Shown here piece by piece: positions 1 to 5,051 of a DNA stretch of 7,563 nt; position 1 is the stretch's first letter; every line of letters begins with the position of its first letter. Source of the stretch: an uncultured Bacillota bacterium (GTDB taxonomy: Bacteria; Bacillota; Limnochordia; Limnochordales; ZCTH02-B6); assembly GCA_937916565.1 (NCBI GenBank), contig CALFSR010000053.1:1-7563 (forward strand), written 5' to 3'. The notes beneath the pieces were generated by a model. That model did not search any database. It saw nothing but the letters and a program-made list of their open reading frames with translations, and had not been told where the DNA came from. The translations under genes and the position numbers were made by a program.

Positions 1-149
1 CGGCCGAGCACTGCCGCCGCTTCGGGTTCAAGGCACACCTCCGCGCCGGCCGCCAGCAGCCGCTCGAGAGCCTCACCGGCCACGGCCAGCGCCTTGTCCT
101 TCTCGGTGTGGGGCATCAATCCAAACCGGTTTGCTGTATCTTTTTTCAT
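1..149 (-). CDS. nadK: NAD kinase, N-terminal part (runs off left edge)
   Basis: About 49 codons of the start of a gene continuing beyond position 1. NAD kinase phosphorylates NAD to NADP in the cytoplasm. The visible protein begins MKKDTANRFGLMPHTEKDKA, followed by an alternating helix and strand with AGAEVCLEPEAAAVLG. This resembles the first beta-alpha-beta unit of bacterial NAD kinases, where a short strand is followed by a P-x-(x)-K-A-L-type turn and then G-x-E-V-x-L-E. The catalytic GGDGT and NE/D motifs lie outside the window, so the call also leans on context: nadK directly after tlyA is common in Clostridia-like genomes, usually followed by argR and recN. An upstream ATG at 155 is in the same frame. 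The Shine-Dalgarno GGAAGG (165-160) is 4 nt from that ATG and 10 nt from the one at 149, so the start is uncertain by two codons. The gap to tlyA is about 77 nt with no clear terminator, so the two are probably co-transcribed. Confidence 0.75.
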   Translation of the reverse strand, partial: MKKDTANRFGLMPHTEKDKALAVAGEALERLLAAGAEVCLEPEAAAVLG

Positions 150-226
150 CAGCATACAACCTTCCGGCTAAGCCCGGCCGATTCCTGCCGAGCGGACCCG
201 CCTGGCCGGACAGCCCGGACGGCGTG

Positions 227-1063
227 TCACCTGCCCGCGAGCGCGTTGTGGGCCTCCTTCACCACGGCTTGGATACGGCTTTTCCACGCTTCGTCGATGG
301 ACTCCTGAGCGGCCCCGCCGCTTCCGGTTTCGGGTGCCGCGTGCGCCAGGAGCAAGTACTCGATGTTCCCCTCGGGACCCCGAATCGGCGACCAGGTAAG
401 GCCTCGCGGAGCCAACCCCAGCGGCCCCAAGGCCGCGAGCACCGCGAGAAGCACCTCCTCGTGCACCGCAGGCTCCCGCACGACGCCACGGCGCCCCACC
501 TTGTCCCGCCCCGCTTCAAACTGCGGCTTGACCAGGGCGATGACGCGGCCGTCGGGCTGCAAAATCCCCCGCACGGCCGGGAGCACTTTGGCCAATGAGA
601 TGAACGAGACGTCGATGACCGCGACGTGCACCCGCTCGGGCAGGTCTTCCGGCCGCAGGTAGCGGGCGTTGACGCCCTCCATGACCACCACGCGGTCGTC
701 GGTGCGCAGCCGCCAATCGAGCTGCGCCACCCCCACGTCGATGGCGTAAACTCGCCGCGCCCCCCGTTGCAGCAGGCAGTCGGTGAACCCGCCGGTGGAC
801 GCGCCGACATCGGCCGCCACAAGGTCCCGCACGTCAACGCCAAAGACGTCCAGCGCCCGCTCGAGCTTAAGCCCCCCCCGGCTCACGTAAGGGAACGGCT
901 TGCCCCGCACCTCAATGCTGGCGGACCCCGCCACCATGGTCCCGGGCTTATCCACGCGCCGGCCGTCGACGTAGACGAGTCCCGCCATGATGGCGCGCTG
1001 CGCCTGCTGGCGGCTGGGAAAGTGCCCCTGTTCGACCAGCAGCGTGTCCAACCGGTTTCTCAT
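227..1063 (-). CDS. tlyA: TlyA-family rRNA 2'-O-methyltransferase (S4 + FtsJ-like domains)
   Basis: A 278-residue protein, the usual length for TlyA/YqxC. Residues 2-60 form an S4 RNA-binding domain (RLDTLLVEQG, AQRAIMAGLVYVDG, DKPG). The rest is an FtsJ/RrmJ-like methyltransferase fold. The SAM-binding motif DVGASTGGFTD is at 85-95, preceded by SRGGLKLERA at 61-70; the acidic IDVSFISL is at 150-157 and the KPQFE motif at 179-183. K66, D151, K179 and a later E fit the K-D-K-E tetrad of this methyltransferase class. TlyA enzymes 2'-O-methylate cytidines in 23S rRNA (C1920) and, in some lineages, 16S rRNA (C1409); many TlyA proteins were first annotated as hemolysins. The short N-terminus resembles the 23S-only type, but that is inference. 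I chose the ATG at 1063 because GGGGAG lies 6 nt upstream; the ATG at 1069 directly abuts that site. The gene precedes nadK and is divergent from the membrane-protein gene at 1217. Confidence 0.95.
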   Translation of the reverse strand: MRNRLDTLLVEQGHFPSRQQAQRAIMAGLVYVDGRRVDKPGTMVAGSASIEVRGKPFPYVSRGGLKLERALDVFGVDVRDLVAADVGASTGGFTDCLLQRGARRVYAIDVGVAQLDWRLRTDDRVVVMEGVNARYLRPEDLPERVHVAVIDVSFISLAKVLPAVRGILQPDGRVIALVKPQFEAGRDKVGRRGVVREPAVHEEVLLAVLAALGPLGLAPRGLTWSPIRGPEGNIEYLLLAHAAPETGSGGAAQESIDEAWKSRIQAVVKEAHNALAGR

Positions 1064-1216
1064 GGGCATCTCCCCGCGGCGCCGCGGCGGTCTCCCCAAG
1101 CCGCGGACGGATGCCCGCTCCCGGCAGTAAAACACCCGGCGAGGATCGAATCTATCGGGGCATTGGATAACCGGCCCCCGGCGCACACCACTAGGGGGGC
1201 GGGGAGGAACTCTCGC
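1064..1216. promoter_or_regulatory. Divergent intergenic region between tlyA and oapA-like gene
   Basis: This 153-bp gap separates two genes facing away from each other, so it should hold promoters for both. Transcription coming through ispA is expected to stop at the OLE terminator near 1808, and the oapA-like gene runs the opposite way, so tlyA-nadK needs its own promoter here. I could not find a convincing -35/-10 pair on either strand. TTGGAT at 1163-1168 is a possible -35 for the plus-strand gene but lacks a good -10. The plus-strand end is G-rich (1194-1207) and contains the Shine-Dalgarno site of the oapA-like gene. The inference of promoter function is contextual. Confidence 0.4.
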
Positions 1217-1843
1217 ATGGCGCCACAACGAGGGAAACCGCCCCAGCGGGAGAAGAACGGGCGGCGCAACGATTCCGGACTCCGCAACGGGCTTTCCATC
1301 GGTCTCATGGCCCTGGTCGTTGCGGTCGCCCTCGGCGGGCCGCTGGGCGGCGTACTCCAAAACGTAGGCTGGGTGGCGGGTACGGTCATCTTGGCGGTCG
1401 TCATCGCCTTCTCGATCTTGGCGGACATCCTGGCGGTGGCCGCAACGGCCGGCGACGAGGTGCCTCTCAACGCCATGGCCGCCGACCGGGTCGTCGGCGC
1501 CAAGGAAGCGCTGCTCATCGTGCGCAACGCGAGCCGTGTCAACAGCGTGTGCGCCGACGTCATCGGCGACATCTGCGGCACGGTAAGCGGCGTTGTGGCA
1601 ACGCCCATCATCTTGTCGTTGAACGCGGCGTACCCGTCCGTACCGGTATCCGTCATCACCATGGGAGTCCTGGGCGCGATCGCGTTTTTCACCATCGGCG
1701 GGAAGGCGGCTGAGAAAGCCTTCGCGGTTCGAGCCTCCACGTCCGTCCTCCTGCTGGCCGGCAAGGGCTTGCATTACCTCGGCCGGATCGTGCGGCTGCA
1801 CCGGAACAAAAAAAGAGCCGGCAAGTGGCCACGCTCCGGGTAA
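1217..1843 (+). CDS. oapA: OapA-like membrane protein (OLE-associated protein, DUF21-related)
   Basis: A 208-residue integral membrane protein. After a basic N-terminus (residues 5-20, rich in K and R) it has about four hydrophobic segments: roughly 25-47, 52-78, 118-137 and 141-160. Between the second and third lies a polar stretch with GDEVPLNAMAADRVVGAKEA (79-98) and NASRVNSVCADVIGDICGTV (104-123). This layout resembles the membrane domain of CorB/CorC-type DUF21 proteins without the CBS domains. A protein of this kind beside a long structured RNA after ispA is the hallmark of OapA, which binds OLE RNA and holds it at the membrane. In Bacillus halodurans the OLE-OapA complex affects tolerance to cold, alcohols and magnesium. 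The start is ATG 1217, with GGGAGGAA at 1202-1209, 7 nt upstream. The C-terminus is very basic (HRNKKRAGKW), and its codons overlap the OLE 3' end on the other strand. It could instead be a generic DUF21 protein; context favours OapA. Confidence 0.8.
   Translation: MAPQRGKPPQREKNGRRNDSGLRNGLSIGLMALVVAVALGGPLGGVLQNVGWVAGTVILAVVIAFSILADILAVAATAGDEVPLNAMAADRVVGAKEALLIVRNASRVNSVCADVIGDICGTVSGVVATPIILSLNAAYPSVPVSVITMGVLGAIAFFTIGGKAAEKAFAVRASTSVLLLAGKGLHYLGRIVRLHRNKKRAGKWPRSG
1808..1836 (-). terminator. Intrinsic terminator of OLE RNA, inside the oapA 3' end
   Basis: Reading the minus strand, GAGC (1836-1833) pairs with GCTC (1818-1815) and GGC (1830-1828) pairs with GCC (1822-1820), with a small internal loop between them and a CACTT-type apical loop. 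Seven T follow at 1814-1808. This is a standard hairpin plus U-tract. The right arm is the same strand that forms the helix joining the RNA's 5' and 3' ends, so the two pairings compete. The whole element lies within the last codons of the plus-strand oapA-like gene. Confidence 0.75.
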
Positions 1844-1884
1844 ACATTGTGGCTTGAGGTCCAGCAGGTTTTCCCAACGCCCCT

Positions 1885-1910
1885 CCGCCGCGTCGCCGCA
1901 GCGGCGGTTT
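1885..1910 (+). terminator. Possible weak terminator for the oapA-like gene
   Basis: On the plus strand CCGCCGC (1885-1891) pairs with GCGGCGG (1901-1907), a 7-bp GC stem with a 9-nt loop, followed by TTTCCCCTTT. It is about 42 nt past the oapA stop codon. The T-run is broken, so any termination would be weak. On the opposite strand the same DNA encodes a helix of OLE RNA, so the symmetry may exist only for that reason. Confidence 0.3.
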
Positions 1911-2463
1911 CCCCTTTCCGGGCGCTCTGCCGCGTCACCGCGCGCAGGGCTGGATTACCACTTAGTCCACACCGCAATCCCCGAAACGCTTCCCCGTGGG
2001 AACAGCCTAGGAGTTTTCCTCGGCAGCCCCCCACGTTCCCTAGCCTCTTTTGCAGGACGGGTTTCAAGCGGCACCGCCATCGCCGCCGTGGCCTTTGGCT
2101 GCGATGCTGAACCCGCTCTCCCTCCCGGCCCGCTCAAGGCAGGCTACGCTGCACCCAACACAGTGCGCCCGCCCGGGCGCCCGCATCGTTATGCAGGTTC
2201 TTCCCAAGCCGTAGAAAGGTGCCGGAGCGTGAAACTTGGGCGCAGCCGGTTCTCTCCACGCACTTGGGTCTCCGCGGGAGCAGGGTCAACGCCTGCATGC
2301 CGTTGCAGATCGCCCCGCACCCTTAACCCCCAGCAGCAACCCCCGACTGGGCGTCGGCAGCCACCACCAGGGACTTCATCGATGTGCCCTCACCGGATTT
2401 TTAGGCCCGGCTTCAGGAACGCAGGGGCTGACTAGGATACTGCGCCACTTGCCCACCGGCTCC

Positions 2464-2492
2464 AGTATACCACACCGGTCCCGCCGTCACAA
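2464..2492 (-). promoter_or_regulatory. Sigma-A type promoter for OLE RNA
   Basis: On the minus strand, TTGTGA (2492-2487) and TATACT (2469-2464) are separated by exactly 17 bp. They match the vegetative consensus at 4 of 6 and 5 of 6 positions. A start 6-8 nt after the -10 box falls at G2457 or G2456, a few bases before the 5' strand of the closing helix. This is the best promoter-like sequence I found in the window. It lies about 75 nt downstream of the ispA stop codon, so OLE can be made independently of the operon. Confidence 0.75.
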
Positions 2493-2566
2493 TCTTCTCG
2501 CCAACTCCGGGCCCGCCGCCGTCGTCAGGCCTGCGGGCGAAAACCAGGCCGGGTACTCCTTAGGCG

Positions 2567-3463
2567 TCATCGATCGCGGGAACCGAGCCAGCGAACAAGA
2601 TCGGCCAGCAGGGAACCGGCGTCGCCCAAGGGTTCCACGGCGGCGCACGCCCGCTCGATGGCTTCCGCGGCCATGGTCCGTGCCCGCTCCAGGCCAAAAA
2701 GCGCCGGGTACGTCGCCTTTTGCCGCTGCTGGTCCTGGCCGGCGCGCTTGCCCATGGACGCCGCGTCGCCCACGACATCCAAAATGTCGTCGGTGATCTG
2801 AAAGGCAAGCCCAAGCTCCTCGCCATAACGCGTGAGCGCCGCGAGCACCTCGGCGGACGGATGGCCCAAGAGAGCGCCCGTGCGCAGGCTGGCGCGAAAG
2901 AGGGCGCCCGTCTTGCGCTCGTGAATGGCCTGCAGTACGTCGCCGGTGATCTGCTCGGCCCGCCCCTCGCCCTCCAGGTCGGCCACTTGCCCGCCGATGA
3001 GCCCGGCGGTGCTGGCCGCGGCCCCTACCTCGTTGACGATGGCGAGCGCAGCATGCGCCGGCGCTCCCGCCAGTTCCGGCAGCCGGCCGAGCACCCAGAA
3101 TGCGTGCGTCAGGAGGGCGTCTCCCGCAAGGAGGGCCATCGCTTCGCCGAACACTTTGTGGCAGCTCGGTTTGCCCCGGCGCAGATCGGCGTCGTCCATG
3201 CACGGTAGATCGTCGTGGATAAGCGAGTAGGCATGGATCATCTCGAGGGCCGCAGCCAGCGGCAGAGCCCGCTCCGGGTCGCCGCCCGCGGCTTGGCAGG
3301 CGGTGACGGCCAGGACGCCCCGCAGCCGCTTGCCGCCGCCCAGCGTGCTGTAGCGCATGGCCCGGTGGATGACGGGCGGCGCCGCCTGTTCCGGCGGCAA
3401 CAGCGCGTCGAGGGACGCCTCTACCCGTTTTGCCCAGTACTCCAGGTGCTGCGCCGCGTTCAT
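2567..3463 (-). CDS. ispA: Farnesyl diphosphate synthase-type prenyltransferase
   Basis: A 298-residue trans-isoprenyl diphosphate synthase that condenses isopentenyl diphosphate with allylic diphosphates, giving farnesyl (or geranylgeranyl) diphosphate for quinones, cell-wall lipid carriers and other isoprenoids. The two metal-binding aspartate motifs are clear: DDLPCMD at 84-90, continuing ADLRRG, and DDILD at 225-229. Substrate-binding pieces include GGGKRLR (42-48), HERKTGAL (181-188) and GKRAGQD with KATYPAL near 238-254. HAYSLIHDDLP (77-87) before the first motif is the same as in E. coli IspA, which favours a C15 product. The ATG at 3463 has an excellent AAGGAGG 7 nt upstream and overlaps the xseB stop as ATGA. 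The usual downstream neighbour dxs is absent; OLE RNA follows instead. Confidence 0.96.
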   Translation of the reverse strand: MNAAQHLEYWAKRVEASLDALLPPEQAAPPVIHRAMRYSTLGGGKRLRGVLAVTACQAAGGDPERALPLAAALEMIHAYSLIHDDLPCMDDADLRRGKPSCHKVFGEAMALLAGDALLTHAFWVLGRLPELAGAPAHAALAIVNEVGAAASTAGLIGGQVADLEGEGRAEQITGDVLQAIHERKTGALFRASLRTGALLGHPSAEVLAALTRYGEELGLAFQITDDILDVVGDAASMGKRAGQDQQRQKATYPALFGLERARTMAAEAIERACAAVEPLGDAGSLLADLVRWLGSRDR

Positions 3464-3768
3464 GCGTCCTCCTCCTTGCCCGCCGCCTCCGCCTGCGGGG
3501 TCACGAAGGGCTGCTCGACGAGCTCACCGCCGGGACCCTCCACAAGAACCCGGATTCGGGCTTCGGCCCGGTCAAGCTGCGCCCGGCACAGGCGTGCAAG
3601 GGCAACACCCTCCTCAAACAGTCGCAGCGACTCTTCCAATCCCGCATCGCCCGTCTCGATGCGGCTGACGATCTGCTCAAGGCGCGCCAGCGCTTCTTCA
3701 AAGCTCAAGGCTCTCGCCGCCCCGCCGTCGGAGTGGCCTGCGGCCTGCGGTTGCACCTGGCTGCTCAT
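3460..3768 (-). CDS. xseB: Exodeoxyribonuclease VII small subunit
   Basis: A 102-residue protein, slightly longer than the usual 75-85 because of low-complexity tails. The core is the family signature FEEALARLEQIVSRIE, then GLEESLRLFEEGVALARLCR and LDRAEARIRVL, forming the coiled helical hairpin that binds the C-terminal part of XseA. With XseA it makes exonuclease VII, which degrades single-stranded DNA from both ends to oligonucleotides. The ATG at 3768 overlaps the xseA stop codon as ATGA, suggesting translational coupling. GGAGG lies 10 nt before it. A GTG at 3774 is an alternative, but it is only 4 nt from that site. The 3' end overlaps ispA by 4 nt. Confidence 0.95.
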   Translation of the reverse strand: MSSQVQPQAAGHSDGGAARALSFEEALARLEQIVSRIETGDAGLEESLRLFEEGVALARLCRAQLDRAEARIRVLVEGPGGELVEQPFVTPQAEAAGKEEDA

Positions 3769-5015
3769 GGGCACGTTTCCTCCCCACCGGGCGCGGCGGG
3801 CACGACCCGTTCCGCCCGGCCGAAAATCTCCGCGTCCTGCACCCGGATGGACACCGCCGCCCCGGGGGCAACTTGCCGGCCCCAGCGGACGACGTCGCCT
3901 GTGTCAGCCAGGCGGCAGATGGCATATCCCCGGGCTAACGTTGCGAGGGGACTGAGCGCGTCCAGCTTGCCCGCCAGGAACGCGAGACGTCGTTCGTGCG
4001 CGTCCACCCGGCGTCGCACGCCTTGGGCCGCGGCCGTCAGCGCGTCGTCCACCCGCTGCCGCCAGTGGGCCACGATCTCCCACGGCCGCGTAAAAACCGG
4101 CCGTCCGGCCAGGAGGTCGAGTTGCACCCGGCGCTCCGCCAGGCGCCGCCGCAATGCGGCCTGCATACGCCCGGCGAGCTGCGCGACGGTGTGCTCGAGC
4201 ACCTTTAGCTCGGGCACCGCCATCTCCGCGGCGGCCGACGGCGTCGGCGCCCGGCGGTCCGCGACAAAGTCGGCAATCGTCACGTCGGTTTCGTGACCGA
4301 CGGCTGAGATGACCGGAATGCGGGATTCGGCTATGGCCCAAGCCACCCGCTCGTCGTTGAACGTCCACAGCTCCTCTAGACTCCCGCCTCCCCGGCCGAC
4401 GATGAGGACATCGACGTCGGGCACGCGGTTAATCCGGGCGATGGCCTGCACCACGGACTCGGGGCCCTCCACGCCCTGGACGATGGCGGGCGCGACGAGT
4501 ACAGGCATGCCTGGAAACCGGCGGCCGATGACGCTCAAGATGTCGCGGAGGGCGGCGCCATGCAGCGAGGTGACGACACCCACCCGCCGGGGCAAGAGGG
4601 GGAGCGGTCGCTTGCGGGACGCGTCAAAAAGGCCGGCCGCGGCCAGCTTGCGCTTCAGCTGCTCAAAGGCGAGCGCAAGCTCGCCCTGGCCGGCGGGCAT
4701 AAGCGCCCGCACGTAGAGCTGGTAATCGCCCGACGCCTCGTAGACGCTGATGTCGCCCTGGGCGATGACGGTCATCCCGTCCTCGGGTCGAAATCGCAGG
4801 CGCATGTTGTCGCTGCGGAACATGACGCAACGCAGCCGGCTCTGGGCGTCCTTGAGGGTGAAGTACATGTGCCCGGAGCCGTGGTGCTTGAAGTTGGAGA
4901 TTTCACCGCGTACCAGCACGCCGGCAAGGCGCGGGTCGCCGGCAAGCCGCTCCTTAATGATGCGGGTCAGCTGCTGGACGGAAAGAATGGGCCGTTCCTG
5001 CAACCGGTTGTCCAC
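3765..5015 (-). CDS. xseA: Exodeoxyribonuclease VII large subunit
   Basis: A 416-residue catalytic subunit of exonuclease VII, within the normal length range. Residues 10-105 form the N-terminal OB-fold that binds single-stranded DNA (VRGEISNFKHHGSGHMYFTL at 35-54). The catalytic domain follows, with LPRRVGVVTS (141-150), GAALRDIL (153-160), VGRGGGSLEELW (206-217), AVGHETD (238-244) and DRRAPTPSAAAE (253-264), all diagnostic. The C-terminal part is helical and ends with the usual LARGYAICR-type segment and a beta-rich tail. The annotated start is GTG 5015, but GAGGTG at 5018-5013 overlaps it. The TTG at 5003 in the same frame sits 9 nt after that site and gives a start at LQERPILSV, matching relatives better. 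So the protein may begin four codons later. In many Firmicutes folD precedes xseA; here a TsaD-like gene does. Confidence 0.96.
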   Translation of the reverse strand: MDNRLQERPILSVQQLTRIIKERLAGDPRLAGVLVRGEISNFKHHGSGHMYFTLKDAQSRLRCVMFRSDNMRLRFRPEDGMTVIAQGDISVYEASGDYQLYVRALMPAGQGELALAFEQLKRKLAAAGLFDASRKRPLPLLPRRVGVVTSLHGAALRDILSVIGRRFPGMPVLVAPAIVQGVEGPESVVQAIARINRVPDVDVLIVGRGGGSLEELWTFNDERVAWAIAESRIPVISAVGHETDVTIADFVADRRAPTPSAAAEMAVPELKVLEHTVAQLAGRMQAALRRRLAERRVQLDLLAGRPVFTRPWEIVAHWRQRVDDALTAAAQGVRRRVDAHERRLAFLAGKLDALSPLATLARGYAICRLADTGDVVRWGRQVAPGAAVSIRVQDAEIFGRAERVVPAAPGGEETCP

Positions 5016-5024
5016 CTCTCAGCC

Positions 5025-5043
5025 GCGCCCGGGCCCCGGGCGC
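5025..5043. repeat. Perfect GC inverted repeat in the xseA leader
   Basis: GCGCCCGGG (5025-5033) and CCCGGGCGC (5035-5043) are exact reverse complements around one central base. It lies in the 36-bp gap between the TsaD-like gene and xseA, about 7 nt before the xseA Shine-Dalgarno site. In mRNA it would form a very stable hairpin. There is no U-tract on either side, so it is not an intrinsic terminator. It could protect or process the mRNA or tune xseA translation; that is inference. Confidence 0.6.
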
Positions 5044-5051
5044 CGCGGCCG

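Larger units (their letters stand above)
1808..2457 (-). ncRNA. ole: OLE RNA (Ornate, Large, Extremophilic), about 650 nt
   Basis: A long structured RNA, read right to left. Its ends pair: GGCAAGTGGC (2453-2444) matches GCCACTTGCC (1829-1820) over 10 bp without a mismatch. U7 (1814-1808) follows on this strand, which fixes the orientation. Clear internal helices include 2357-2353/2347-2343, 2308-2304/2297-2293, 2268-2263/2208-2203 enclosing 2261-2257/2231-2227, 2180-2175/2170-2165, 2146-2141/2046-2041 enclosing 2115-2106/2069-2058 and 2105-2101/2083-2079, 2040-2035/2003-1998, 1980-1976/1956-1952, 1926-1920/1882-1876 and 1907-1901/1891-1885. A promoter lies just upstream and no convincing ORF covers the region. 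OLE RNAs are about 600 nt, occur in extremophilic Firmicutes, sit after ispA beside oapA and form a membrane-bound ribonucleoprotein; all of these fit. I could not align it to the Rfam OLE model, so the family name rests on context, size and architecture. The start at about 2457 is estimated from the promoter. Read-through from ispA could also supply transcripts. Confidence 0.85.

Noticed and set aside
1191..1207. G-rich tract as a G-quadruplex regulator
   Set aside because: It contains only two clear long G runs, one of which is the Shine-Dalgarno region of the next gene. The tracts are too few for a supported quadruplex.
626..1216. Plus-strand frame upstream of the oapA-like gene
   Set aside because: It is the shadow of tlyA. 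The real start is ATG 1217 with GGGAGGAA 7 nt upstream.
1064..1801. Long minus-strand extension of the tlyA frame antisense to the oapA-like gene
   Set aside because: The extension is low-complexity, rich in D, R, G and H, with no TlyA homology. The plus-strand frame has a strong Shine-Dalgarno site and hydrophobic segments, and tlyA has its own good start at 1063.
1854..2435. Plus-strand frame of 193 codons, and overlapping frames, across the OLE region
   Set aside because: The composition is basic, proline-rich and unlike any family I know. There is no ribosome-binding site, and the opposite strand shows promoter, terminator and extensive pairing.
1808..2457. Other large RNAs: RNase P RNA, tmRNA, 6S RNA, group II intron
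   Set aside because: No RNase P conserved core, no tRNA-like ends with CCA, no single long 6S-type hairpin and no domain V-like intron end. Genomic context points to OLE.
2487..3203. Long minus-strand frame of 238 codons overlapping ispA
   Set aside because: It is an out-of-frame shadow of ispA. Only its last 27 codons lie outside ispA, and these are discussed separately.
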